From Ditylenchus dipsaci (Eukaryota; Nematoda; Chromadorea; Rhabditida; Anguinidae), in contig SADC01001317.1 in NCBI GenBank assembly GCA_004194705.1, positions 1-64,000 of the forward strand: a DNA stretch of 64,000 nt, written 5' to 3'. The position numbers and the translations under genes are program-made. Shown piece by piece: positions 42,600-53,849 of the stretch (the stretch's first letter is position 1; each line of letters starts with the position of its first letter). The notes under the pieces were generated by a model. It did not search any database and was not told the DNA's origin. It saw nothing but the letters and a program-made list of their open reading frames with translations.

Positions 42600-45160
42600 T
42601 TTTTCAGGTTTTTATCAATCCACGGAAGCCCATGATTTTTTTTTCTGCTTCAAAATAGTTGATTTTATCTGGGCCACTCTGCTTGTGTCGGAATTCTTCT
42701 AATGGATTCGTCCTAACTTTGACTAAGCACGATTTGAAAAACAACAATAGACAAAAGCAAAAAAGCAAAAAAGTGTGGTAATCTACACCAGAAGCAAATT
42801 ATAACCGTAACCTGGTCCCTCGGACAAAAATACAATATAATTATATTTCATACTCATGTTTGAGTCCGTCCTAAAATCCGTCCTAACATATACTGGCCTA
42901 CCCTTGCCTAAGCCTTAGCCTTAACACACAAAAAATCAACAGAGGGACCAGGGCAAAAAAACCTCTTTATTGGTGATAGGACCAAGTTATAAATATAATT
43001 TGGGGATAGGGCCAACACCTTTTACCGCCTACCTTCGGACGAAAAACGTATCAAAACGAAATCTTGTTACACACAATTTAACTTTGAAAAAGTAAACCAG
43101 CCTTATACTGATGCTAACGCAATGGCTGGCGTCTCAATTAAAAAATTATTTTGACTTACAAGCTCAGATACATCAGCAACAACTACCCAAACACGCATTC
43201 ATTACCCTCAAACAAGAACAGAAAGCAATAGCAAAATTGTTGTAGTCTTCCTCCTTTCTATTAATTCGTCCAAGCAGTGAGGGTAAGTGCCGCCGGAAAA
43301 AGAGTCAAGACTGGAGGTGTTCCTTCCCTGTGTGTGTGCCACACTCCTTCCCCTAGTTTCAATGTTCTTTTTGGCTTTGGAAAAACTGAAATTTTGAGTT
43401 CTCATGTGTGTGTGCCAGTCAGCGTTCCTTTTTGCCTCCTTTTTTCTTGAACAAAAAGACACCAGACACACCACTCTTTAGTTTATTGGCTGCTTGAGGA
43501 ATGTGGAAGAGGGGATGTTTTAAAGATAAAACCAACTAAAACAATTATAGATTGATATTTTTGTGAAAATTATAGAAAATAATACATTTTATAACAAGAA
43601 TTAAATAAAACCGAGTAGCTGTTAGGGGGGGTGTTGTGCAAGCGAGTAGCGCCGACTTTTTTTGATTTTTCTGTACCTCATTTATTTTTATCGCATTCAG
43701 TGTAAATTCCAAAATTTGATGTAGGTCATCAGATTTTGAACTTTTTCTTATAAAGTTTTGAGTACAGATCAAACGAAAGTGCAGACTTTAAGTTAAATAT
43801 AAGGCGAAAAGCTATATGAACTTATTTTCGCGTGAGAATGCGAAGGTTTGCATTTCAGAAGATGAGTCATATACCGAAATGTAGCCCTGGATCTATATTG
43901 CAAAGTTGGCGCAAATTTTTTACAAAATCTGACATATATGAAAACTAGAAACCATTTTAAGTCCGGAATTCGGTTTTCTAACCAAGCGAGTTTTTAAATT
44001 TCTTCTAAAAGCTATAAGAAAAATTTCTGAGTGTTTTGAAAAGCCGTGCAGGGTAGAAAGCCTACATTTTTAAAATATGCTATTGATAACGAAAAACTTA
44101 GAATCAACTCATGATTTTTTCCCTATAAATTTCGCAACAGATGAAAGCAAAAGTTTGATTTTATCTGAAAAACAATTGACAATAAAGATTAACTGAGTGT
44201 GGTCTAATGACATAAATAGGAGAAATATAGTGGTCAACACACCACAGCAACAAGGACAATTGAAAAGGGTCACTCTCCTCCTAGTATTCGGAGCCTCAAT
44301 AGAGGCGACAGAACAAAATAAAGCATCCATATAGCAATACACCAAATAATATAGACAAAGAGTGGTTAAATACTGGCACAAAAATCTAGTCTCTGATAAC
44401 TTGTCGCTCTATAACAATTACTTTAAACTCAAACTTAAAATATAGATCAGTAAATTAGAGCACCTATAAATCATTAAAAGCTGTCTCTTGAACAGTTTAG
44501 TTTCGAGATAACGAGATCCCAAAAAAGTCCATTGCTTAGTCAAGTTTTCCACCTCGATTTTGGAACTTTTTTCGCTAGCTGTCTTTGATCAATCCAAGTG
44601 TCGAGCTTAGTTGAGGATTTAATCTTTTAGGCTGCTATTATAGCATACAGTCTTGAAATAAGGAACCTTCCGAAGCTGGTTCTCGCCTAGAAATTTGACA
44701 CTTTTTTATAGTTGATTGTTAACTTAGCAGATCTAAACCATCAAGGTTCGAAAAGGGGGGGATATGGATATTGGGGATAGGGGATATGGATATTAGGAGA
44801 TATTAGGATATTAGGGATCGACATATCGAAAGTGCACTATCAAATAATATACCGTATTCTCTTTGATTAATAATATAATATAATTTTCTGTAATTAATTC
44901 TGTAATAATTTTCTGTAATCTTGGAGAAATCTTTCTTAATTCAATTTTTTGGTCCAATTTCCTATCTTCCCAGACTATCATTACTACTAAATAATAGACG
45001 GGAAGACACGTTTATTTACTCTACTCTCCTAGGAGACCCGTTCAATAGAGAATACCGTTCTGATGGACAGGATTTATTGTTGATCCTCAACAACTCCTAC
45101 AAGTCATTTATTCGAAACTATTATTTGCCATGACTGCAACGATACTGTTTACTTTTGATA
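42600..45160. other. No secure gene
   Basis: 42850-42930 repeats a GTCCGTCCTAACATATACTG module also at 16.35 and 34.2 kb. 43200-43500 is a GC-elevated island with a minus frame of 88 codons and no motif. 44755-44830 is a short GGATATGGATATTAGG repeat. 44870 carries a TACCGTATTCTCT end. Confidence 0.35.
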
Positions 45161-45167
45161 CATAAGA

Positions 45168-45334
45168 GTCCGCTAAATAAAAACTCGGTTAAAGGACACT
45201 CCATTTGAGGAAAGCATTTTGGCCGGTCCCTTAAAGGACCATGGTTTTTGAGCGCAGCGGCACACGCATTTTGCGTGTGCCGCTGCGCGCAAAAACTATG
45301 GTCCTTTAAGTGTCCTTAAATCGAGTTTCGACTG
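45168..45334. mobile_element. pogo-like MITE with an internal perfect hairpin
   Basis: AAACTCGGTTAAAGGACAC and GTGTCCTTAAATCGAGTTT flank the hairpin 45230-45306 (GGACCATGGTTTTTG ... CAAAAACTATGGTCC around CACACGCATTTTGCGTGTG). It ends in CGACTG next to TA. Confidence 0.65.
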
Positions 45335-45336
45335 TA

Positions 45337-45406
45337 CAGTCAAACCTCGATAAGCCGGCACCCCTAGGGACCGACCTGAGGGTGCCGGTTTATCAAGGTT
45401 CGACTG
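45337..45406. mobile_element. 70-bp pogo-like MITE, near-perfect hairpin
   Basis: CAGTCAAACCTCGATAAGCC ... GGTTTATCAAGGTTCGACTG with TA at 45335-45336 and 45407-45408. It sits back to back with the preceding element, sharing the TA. It is about the minimum size for this kind of element. Confidence 0.85.
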
Positions 45407-45861
45407 TAGTACATCTATTAACTGTAAGTAAAGCTGGGCTGTTTTATTTTGGTTATAGTCCCTTTGGCCAAGAAACAATCAATCTTCCAAAGAATTGCTG
45501 GGTTAAAATCATGCCTTTTCTGTTTTCTAGAAAAATGACGCGGCGCATCTTGCCAGGAGCAGTCATAATTGATATATCATACGTGAAAAAATGAATACTA
45601 CCACACAAAACCTAGAGTCAAAACGACTATGGAGGTTTGCAAAGTAGTCTGTGAACAACTCATAGATGAGCAAGGCTCAAACACAGGGGATTAAGCAGAA
45701 ATCTCGCTTTTAACATTATACAATAAAAAAATAAATGAATATTCTCATGGAAAAAATCGATTTTTAAATTGAACTAGAAAAAAATAACGGCACTTGTGCA
45801 CTTGGAGGGCCCTTTTTTGGTTAACTGTAAATATGGTTTAAACGTCTCCTAAGTGATTTTT

Positions 45862-46836
45862 GACGCTACTGTCATATACCCCCCAAAAAAGCTACTGTAA
45901 TATACCCCCCCAAAAATCGGACCTACTGTCATATACCCCCCCAAAAACCGACTTTTTTGGGAGTGTCTAAAAACCATTTTTACACAATAATTTCGCCATA
46001 AAAGGACCAGAAAAGCAATTTAAATGGGATTGCGGGCTGTATTGGGAGGGGAAGGGAATAATACAGGGGCCACTTTCTTTTAGCTGCTTTACCATGTTTT
46101 TCAACTCGGGCCGTGGCAAAAATAGACTCTATATGCATTTTATGATCAGTGTACTCCTCGGAATCATGTCTAAGGTAAGTGCGTGCGCGCATCTCTAACT
46201 CTCAAGCCCCTGCGCCCCCTTCGGGGGCGCAGGGGCTTGGGGGCTTGGAGTTGAGATGCGCACACCCACATACCTTAGACACAAATCACTCGAAAGTGAC
46301 TCTGGATGCATGAAAAAGCATGCATACCAGAGTTATTTATGCGGTAGGCCCCAGTATTCAAAACTATGTTCAACATCTTTATTTTTTCGCCGAAGAGCAT
46401 TTCCCCTCGTTCTATAAGGCCGGGCCAGAGGCCCAGCATCCAAAAATTCAGCCTAGCACCCAAAAAGTGCTAGGCCTGTGAGTAAACCCGCGAGGTGCAC
46501 CCCGCTGATGGGCTTGGTCCATGAAAAGTACTCATACTTATGCCTGCACCACAAGTTCCTGGGTTTGAAAGCACCTTTAGACGCTTAGAGAATTATTACT
46601 CTAAGGATCCCAACCATCTCGAGAAGTGGCCCTGTATTATTCCCTTCCCATCCCAATACAGCCCGCAATCCCATTTAAATTGCTTTTCTGGTCCTTTTAT
46701 GGCGAAATTATTGTGTAAAAATGGTTTTTGACCATCCCTAAAAAAGTCGGTTTTTGGGGGGGTATATGACAGTAGGTCGATTTTTGGGGGGGTATATTAC
46801 AGTAGCGCTTTTGGGGGGGTATATTACAGTAGCGCC
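45862..46836. mobile_element. Fold-back element, family copy 2 (975 bp)
   Basis: Same ends (GACGCTACTG / CAGTAGCGCC), poly-C arms and two-sided core as 37745-38694. An exact 8-bp duplication TGATTTTT lies at 45854-45861 and 46837-46844. Removing the insert restores a repeat module also seen at 4300-4400, which proves the boundaries. An 8-bp duplication suggests hAT-driven movement (inference). Confidence 0.92.
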
Positions 46837-46844
46837 TGATTTTT

Positions 46845-47330
46845 ATACACCAGAAACGATAAAAAAGTTGTTTCCTAACAAATTCCGCACTTAAAAGTGA
46901 AGTTTTCAATAAGAAGTTAGTTACCAAAGATTGACCAACTGCCTTGGTCCCCCAAGGTAATTAAACCAAAAAGGGTAGGTATGGTAAATATACAATATAT
47001 GGTTAGAGATGCGCGCACTCACTTACCTTAGACATGATTCCGAGAGACACTCTTGATCATACATGTATTAAAGACTCTTTTTGCCCAGCTCCAGTGACCA
47101 AACGTGGTAGGATACCTTAATATACAATATTTCAACTTGGGGGACCAAGGCAGTTGGTCAATCTTTGGTAGCCAACTTTTTTTGAGAACTTCATTTTTTA
47201 GTGCGGAAATTGTTAGGAAACAACTTTTTTATCGTTTCTGTTACTTAAAAATTACTTAGGAGACGTTTAAACCATATTTACAGTTAACCAAAAAAGCCCC
47301 CCCCTCCCCAAGTGCACAAGTACCAAAATA
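46845..47330. repeat. Host repeat of the fold-back insertion plus a half core
   Basis: 46845-46940 and 47140-47300 are inverted copies of the AACAACTTTTTTATCG / GGAGACGTTTAAACC module. 46999-47105 is one half core (minus strand ATGTCTAAGGTAAGTGAGTG). The structure is a small version of the palindrome loop at 3.75-4.4 kb. Confidence 0.6.
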
Positions 47331-47454
47331 ACGGCCATTTAAAACCCCTAGAATCTCTTGACGCACCCTGAAAATAGGATTGAAAAAATTTAAGGATTAA
47401 AGTTGTGAAAAATCTTGGCGACAATTTGAAAACAAAATTTAATTTTTCATTGCA

Positions 47455-47630
47455 ATTAACGAGATTTCGTTATATCGAGCGTCTTTTCATTAGTCGGGAC
47501 CGGCTCCAAGTGTTCGTTGTATCGAGCGTTCGTTATATAGAGCGTCAGTTGGCCTATATTCAAAACAAATTTAACCAAACCAAAAAAAAATAAGAGAAAA
47601 TATGTCGACATTCGTTATATCGACTGTATC
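47455..47630. mobile_element. pogo-like element, degenerate
   Basis: TTCGTTATATCGAGCGTC ... GAGCGTTCGTTATATAGAGC ... CGTTATATCGACTG. Right end next to TA. Confidence 0.5.
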
Positions 47631-48114
47631 TTTTTACAACAGAAAAAGATTTTTTTAATTATAGTTATAATTTGTATAAAGATTTAAAGGTTAGTGGTGC
47701 AAAGGCGGGTAGTACCAATCAGCCACCCAAAACATTTTATAGAACCTAAAAAGTTCTCCCCTGCTGCAAAATTTAGCAACTGACCCTACCAAAAAGGTAT
47801 CACCTCTTTTCTGCAACAAAATATGTATTCATAATAGCAGTATGAGTCAGTCCACTTTTGTTCTTCATCTTTTTTTGTCTGACTCATCTACTCACGAACA
47901 AAACAAAGTAGAAATACTGCTTATGAAAAAAGTTTTGTAGAACATTTATATTTCTTTTAAATGATACATAAAATTTATCTTCATTTTAGAAACTAAAAAA
48001 CAGATCAATATTTTGCCTGCTGATAGAAATGTTCTCTGACAAACTTACAAAGATTTTTCTAAAACAATTTTTTTGCAAAAATGTTCCGAACAGATAGTTT
48101 GGAGGCTTTTCTCT

Positions 48115-48190
48115 GTTTGGGGTAAAAAATAGGGTATGCACCCAGGCGGATTTGAACCTATGACCTTGACAATGCGTATATAAAAGTACG
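48115..48190 (-). repeat. tRNA-like sequence (SINE-type head)
   Basis: On the minus strand: CATAGGTTCAAATCCGCCTG (B box) followed by GCATACCCTATTTTTT, a Pol III-type end. The same ACCCTATTTTTT ending follows B boxes at 51.2 and 52.5 kb, so it is one family. The A box is unclear. Confidence 0.45.
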
Positions 48191-48277
48191 TCCTTCCTTT
48201 AAAGAGGAGAAATTGAATTTGAAACAGACTTTTTAGACGAGAAGTATCCATAGAAAATTTAAAAAACCAGTTTTATG

Positions 48278-48285
48278 AATATTTT
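48278..48285. other. Target-site duplication of the hAT at 48286
   Basis: AATATTTT, repeated exactly at 51042-51049. Confidence 0.9.
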
Positions 48286-48292
48286 TAGGGTT

Positions 48293-48550
48293 GTCGAGTC
48301 GAGTACTCGAAATCGAGTAATTTCGAGTATTATTCGATATTTTTCGAGTTTCGAGTATCGAGTCGAGTCGAGTACTCGAAAATTTCGAGTTTCGAATATC
48401 GAGTCGAGTCGAGTACTCGAAAATTTCGAGTTTCGAATATCGAGTCGAGTCGATTCGAGTCGAGTACTCGAAAATTTCGAGTTTCGAATATCGAGTCGAG
48501 TCGAGTACTCGAAAATTTCGAGTTTCGAACATCGAGTCGAGTACTCGAAA
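48293..48550. repeat. Left subterminal repeat array of the hAT
   Basis: About seven copies of GAGTCGAGTACTCGAAAATT. The motif is a partial palindrome, so it reads on both strands. Confidence 0.9.
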
Positions 48551-48624
48551 ACATCTGCACTCACAAAAAATTTTTTTATCGAAAACAATTTCGGACAACT
48601 ATTTATTACTCTGACTAACACCAT

Positions 48625-50601
48625 TCAATAATCTTCTTCCAATAAAATTTCGACTATTTCTTCTGGCTCAAATATGTTTTCTTGGCTTGCTTTCTTTAGG
48701 ATTCGATCTGCCAAATCCGCTCTGATTGTTAGAAGGTTAGCTGCTGTCGTCTTTGTCAGGCGCGACCTCAAGGAATTAGAGAAAAGTAGACTTGCGGTTG
48801 AAAACATCTCTCTGATGCCACACTGGAGAGCAAAATGGACAAATACTTGCGAGCCGGAACAGCCAGGATAGGAAAGCGTCCTCCATTTTTCGCCCACCAA
48901 TTGTACACTTCTCCATGACCTGGATCATTTGGCTTTGGCAACGACAGCTTTTTTTCACTTAAATATCGGCCAATTTCCTCCTATAACAATCATTTATACA
49001 AGTCACAAACACTTAGCCTACCTTCAAAGGACAATCTCCTTCCGCGACTGTCTGCACATATTCTTTGTCTTCTTCCTCCATAATCCACCACCTGATTGAG
49101 TAACATTGACTTGATGATCCATTGCTGCATACTGAGGCTGCTTCTTTTCTAAGAGCTTGATCACGTCTTCTTTGACAAACTCCCACCTGTGTTTTGTCAT
49201 GACAGATGTTCTGTAATGCAAGTAAAATAAAAAAGGCAAAACAAAAAAAATGTAACCAAAAAGTTACTTGTAGCAAAATCTGGGATCAAGGAAGGCAGCA
49301 TAACCGACTTCAGACTGATTGAGCAACTCCCTAGTTCGAGTACTGAGGCTGTCATTCAAATGTACGGCGAATTCACCGTAGAAATTCTCCAAATGCTCCC
49401 ATAGTTTTCATACAAAAAACGGATAGCAGGACAGCGGAGCGTTATGATAAGATCTTTTAATAAATCATTTCTTTTAAATTTTCACAGTTATCGAAAAATA
49501 TTAACAAACCATTTTCGTGCAATCATTAAATGGTTGAAGAACTTGAATTACATCGGCGATTTCATCAAAGTCAGCTTCTGACAGACTCTTTATGTGCTTA
49601 GAGATTTTGCATGCAGGATACTGTTCAGCATATTTAAGAAGATTCAGTTTGTGGTGCAGGACAGAACCAAGCATTTCCAACGTTGAGTTCCACCTTGTCT
49701 TAATTTGCTAAAATATGCACTTAAACGATGCAAGCAAATAAGTAGATCCATATGAATACCAGCTTGAGCGTTGTCGATTCTTCGCCTTGCAACTCACGGA
49801 ACGCCGCCAATGATGTCGGTGTGCGGTGAAAGCCAATTCCTATCTTGCTGGTTTTTTCCACTACCGCTGCAACAATCGGTGTCTTGTTAATCCCATCCCA
49901 AACGATTAGATGTAGCACATGACAGAAACAATAAAAACTTAAATATCGAATTGTAGGACAACAAAATGAATAAAATTGCAATGCTTTGCCTCTGAATGTT
50001 TGCTTTAGAGCAACCACCACCTTTAGAACCAGCCAAGTTTGGAGCTCCATCACGATTAGCTGCAACTATGTTGACTTTATCTATCTTGAGAGCTGTCAGG
50101 ATGGAATTGATCTTGTTAGCAATATTTTCGCCAGTGTGTTTTTCCAAAAAAGATTCGAAATTAACGATTTAAAAGTTGTGTAATAAGTTAGACAGCAGAC
50201 GAGCACCTTTGCCAATCCATAGTTGTTGTTAATAAGACGACGAAGAAGGGGGACTCTGCAATTGAGAAGGGAAGATTCGAGTCCACGATGAAGTCGGTCA
50301 CATCGCTCACGAGATCTTTGCTCCGCTGTTTCGAATACCCAGGACTATGAAAATAAATAATCACGATAATCACAGTCATTAGTACTTACCTGAAGAGAGT
50401 AGCTACCGACTCCGTTCTGGCCTTCTTCGGCACACTCGGACCACAATTTTTATCTTTCATTGCTTCTATATGCTTGACCGATTTCAGATGATTAGCGCAA
50501 GTTGTCGTTGTTCCGCTCTTTCCGAGGCTCACTTCATCTCCACATTCACACACTGCCTTGTTGCCAGACTTGTTGAAGTGCTTCCAAACGTCACTTGGCA
50601 T
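48625..50601 (-). pseudogene. hAT transposase with N-terminal BED finger, broken
   Basis: Exon 50601-50390 encodes a BED zinc finger: W-K-H-F, then C-E-C and C-A-N-H-L-K-S-V-K-H. Exon 50344-50207 contains DFIVDSNLPFSIAESPFF, the usual segment before the catalytic core. Further on come HTGENIANKI, V-A-A-N-R-D-G-A-P-N-L (second Asp region), CHVLHL, TRWNSTLEML, and the C-terminal KNGGRFPILAVPARKYLS ... SSVASER, then RSRLTKTTAANLL. Breaks: the stretch that should hold the first Asp (a DGWT-like motif) is missing between 50207 and 50147 and a stop lies there. Near 48801-48812 the frame slips by one base right after SSVASER. It would cut and rejoin DNA if whole; this copy is probably inactive. Confidence 0.85.
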
Positions 50602-50739
50602 TTTGCTAAAATAAATAATATATACACGTAAATATTTATAGCCGAAGTTTCTTCAAATAAATTTTGTATAAGTAGTACAATGTGAGTAATAAAATTTTGT
50701 GTCAAGCCTCAAAACATTTCGTAAATATCAGATTTCGAG

Positions 50740-51035
50740 TCAATGCGAGTACTGGAAAATTTCGAGTATCGAGTCGAGTACTCGAAAATTTCGAGTTTTG
50801 AGTTTCGAGTCGAGTACTCGAAAATTTCGAGTTTCGAGTTTCGAGTCGAGTACTCGAAAATTTCGAGTTTCGAGTTTCGAGTCGAGTCGAGTACTCGAAA
50901 ATTTCGAGTTTCGAATATCGAGTCGAGTACTCGAAAATTTCGAGTTTCGAATATCGAGTCGAGTCGAGTACTCGAAAATTTCGAGTTTCGAGTATCATAT
51001 CGAGTCGAGTACTCGAAAATCTCGAGTACTCAACA
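50740..51035. repeat. Right subterminal repeat array of the hAT
   Basis: About eight copies of TCGAGTACTCGAAAATTTCG variants, mirror of the left array. Confidence 0.9.
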
Positions 51036-51164
51036 ACCCTAAATATTTTTGTCATATTTTTGAGCATTTTTGTCAATAGCATGTAAAAATGAAAAACTAT
51101 TTTAAATTTTCATTAAAACAGAACGCCAAACCCGATTTGGTCATTTGACGTGTTTGACACGCCG

Positions 51165-52190
51165 TGCGGGAGCTTTACACATCGAGATGCGAATATTTTG
51201 AACTCTCAGGTTCGATTCCCAGTGAGTGGATAACCTATTTTTTTTATTCTTTATTTTAGTTAGTTAACTGACTTCTTAGGTCAAAAACTATTGATCAATC
51301 AATTGCAATCATTTCCAGCACTGCTTTGCTGTCAGAAAATGCCCTAATTTTGCAATTTCATGTAAATGACTATCAAAAAAGGGAAACTAACCGAAATGAT
51401 GACCGCTTTGTCTTATATCGCCTGAACTTCTACAAATTTATTTATTTGTCAACGCGTTCAGTGAATTTTTAGAGTCGAAATTCAATGGAGAATCAGATAT
51501 AAATTTCTCCACACAAAATCACTTCAGAAAAACAAACTAGCTAGCGAAGATTTGACCAAGGAACAATAAAGTATTTTTGAGGAGCAGGAGTTCGGTATTA
51601 TTTTATCACTGACGTTTTTTTCGCAATTTTAGTTCACATGATCATTTACAAGCATATACTGAAAATGACGCTAAGAACCAGAGCTAAATTTTGGGTATAA
51701 GGTTGTAAATGATCATGCAAATTAAAATTACAAAAAAAAACTCAGTCCCGAAACAATAGCGAAAATTTCGGGGACAGCCCTGGGTGGGAGTGCATCCAAT
51801 TGTACATCCTTTGATTTTTATTAATTTAGCATTAACTAAATAAAATATTTTTTCCTCTGTTCAATAGCTCAAATCGAAGCCTAGATTCTTGGCTACATTC
51901 TGATATATGAAACGTGTGACTTGCAGAAAAAAGTGAGAAAATATCAATTGAACCATTCAAAGAGAAACGACCAAAACGATCGATTTTCGAGAATTTAACC
52001 TATTTTAGCCTGGATACAAGCTCCAGATGTTGTAAAATTATGCCGTGATGATTTTATTGGATAGGCGATCTCCTAAGAATCATTTTGACACCAAACTTGT
52101 AAATTAAAAGAGAAAAAAGGGTGTGAACCTACTGGGGATCGATCTTGAGAGGTCAAAATATTCGCATCTCGATGTGTACGGGGGTACCCC
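51165..52190. mobile_element. Element bounded by inverted tRNA-like sequences
   Basis: Left end (plus): ACACATCGAGATGCGAATAT, then CAGGTTCGATTCCCAGT (B box) and CCTATTTTTTT. Right end, inverted: ACACATCGAGATGCGAATAT again, then AAGATCGATCCCCAGT and CACCCTTTTTTC. The arms match over about 70 bp. The body (TTGCAATCATTTCCAGCACT...) recurs at 52620-52690. Each arm could act as a Pol III promoter. No coding sequence. Confidence 0.6.
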
Positions 52191-52240
52191 ACCCCTTTAG
52201 CATTTTGACAGCTTTCAACCATTCTTTAAGTGATCAAATG

Positions 52241-53659
52241 TAGTGTTGGCAACTTGGGGTGCGTGCGAGATTGCGAGGCGAGATTTCGAAGATTTGCGAG
52301 TTTGCGAGATCTCGCAATTTTCAAATGCGAAAAAATCGCGATTTCGCGAGATTTTTTTTTGAATCAAAGTCACCTGAATTTTCAAAAAGACGCTTCTTAA
52401 ATTCTTTGCAGCTCGCTTCGCTATCGCTTTTACACTTTTTTGTTTTTGTTGCATCCTCCACTATTTAGTATTCACTTATCATAAGCCACAACAGTTAGTA
52501 TAATTGTACGGGAGAACTTCCTATACGCTTCGTCTAGAAGGATACAGGTTCAATTCCCACTAAGTGTACACCCTATTTTTTCCTTTTTTAGTAAGTTTAC
52601 CGACCTCTAGGACCAAAAACTATCGAGCAATCGGTTGCAATCATTTCCAGTACTGCTTTGCTGTCAGAAAATGCCCTAATTTTGAGATTTTGAGCGAATG
52701 ATCACCAAAACGAAAGGAAAATAGCCAAATTATGCGTACTTAGCTTTATATAGCCTGAGCCTTCTATGAAACCAGTCAAAGAAAAACCACGAAAACAATC
52801 GATTTTCGGAAATGTGGCCTATTTGAGCCTGCATACAGGCTTCGGTAGGTGTAGAATCCTGTGCTGATAGTCTTATTGGATAGCCAAGAGTGTGAAGATC
52901 ATTTTGACAATAAACTTGTGAATAAAAGGAGAAGGTTAAAAATGGGTAAAACGGAATTTTGCAGCAAAATCTTGTAATTTTGCAGCAAATTCTCGTAATT
53001 TTTCAGAAAATTTTTATTTTTCCTTTTTCTCATAATTTTTTTATTTTTTCTGTGTGATAACACTATCATGTGGCTCTGTGATTCTAGTTTCTAATAAGGT
53101 ATCAATTGTTGCAACTTCTTTGCAAAATATATCCCAAAGAAGCAAAAACATGAGGAGAGTCAGAAAATAACTTGGTTCATACTTTTGCTCCTTTGGGATA
53201 TATTTTGCAAAGATGTTGCGACAAATGATACCTCATTAGAAACTAGAATCACAGAGCTACATGATAGTGTTGTAATCTTGAAAAAGTTATTTTAAAAATT
53301 ATGAGAAAAAGGCAAAAACAAAAATCTGCTACAAAATAACGAGATTTTGCTGCGAAATTCCGTTTTACCCGAAAAAAATATGGTTTACAGCCAGTGGTAG
53401 CCCCCCCCCTTCAAGAGTTCTCTATGAGAAATTTGACATTAAAATCAGCTAAAAAAAAGTTAGTTACAGTAAAAAATATACATGATTTTTTCAACCAAGT
53501 GTTAAAAAAATTCTTTGCGAGTTTCTCGCAAAATAAGAAAAAAACTATTTGCGAGACTCGCGATTTTTCAAAGGCCCGCGTGCGAGATTGCGAGGTGAGA
53601 TTTTGAAAATTTGTGAGGCGAGAAATCGCGCCATTTTTCTCGCACGCATGCCAACACTA
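52241..53659. mobile_element. Non-autonomous hAT element, 1419 bp
   Basis: Ends TAGTGTTGGCA / TGCCAACACTA with exact 8-bp duplications ATCAAATG (52233-52240, 53660-53667). Subterminal arrays of TGCGAGATTGCGAGGCGAGA sit on both sides. No transposase; inside is a copy of the tRNA-headed sequence (52500-52930) and an inverted pair about 53090-53270 (TTTGCAAAATATATCCCAAA). Confidence 0.92.
52500..52930 (+). repeat. tRNA-headed SINE-like sequence nested in the hAT
   Basis: ATTGTACGGGAGAACTTCC ... ACAGGTTCAATTCCCACTAAG then TGTACACCCTATTTTTTCC. TGTAC/GTACA can pair as an acceptor stem and GGTTCAATTCC is a B box. The body matches 51270-51370 and 51960-52110. Confidence 0.5.
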
Positions 53660-53849
53660 ATCAAATGTTAGATTATTTTTTTGGCGCTGTAACAATATCT
53701 CAGCGCTTTGTTGTAGCTCAGATTAATAGTTAAAAAACTTATTTTACAGAATTTTTTTTGAATGTAACAGTGTTGATATAAGACCTTATAAAAACGGAAG
53801 AATGATCAAAATCCAATTTTTTTTCAATGTTTTGGATTTTTGTTTTAAA

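Larger units (their letters stand above)
48286..51041. mobile_element. hAT-superfamily transposon, 2756 bp
   Basis: Ends TAGGGTTGTCGAGT / ACTCAACAACCCTA with a perfect 8-bp target duplication. Arrays of the palindromic motif CGAGTACTCGAAAATTTCGA fill 48293-48550 and 50740-51035; these are probable transposase-binding sites and explain the many open frames there on both strands. A BED-finger transposase gene lies between on the minus strand but is defective. Confidence 0.95.

Noticed and set aside
48233..48631. Overlapping open frames of ~120 codons on both strands
   Set aside because: They are translations of the hAT subterminal repeat CGAGTACTCGAAAATTTCGA; the same happens at 50699-51082.
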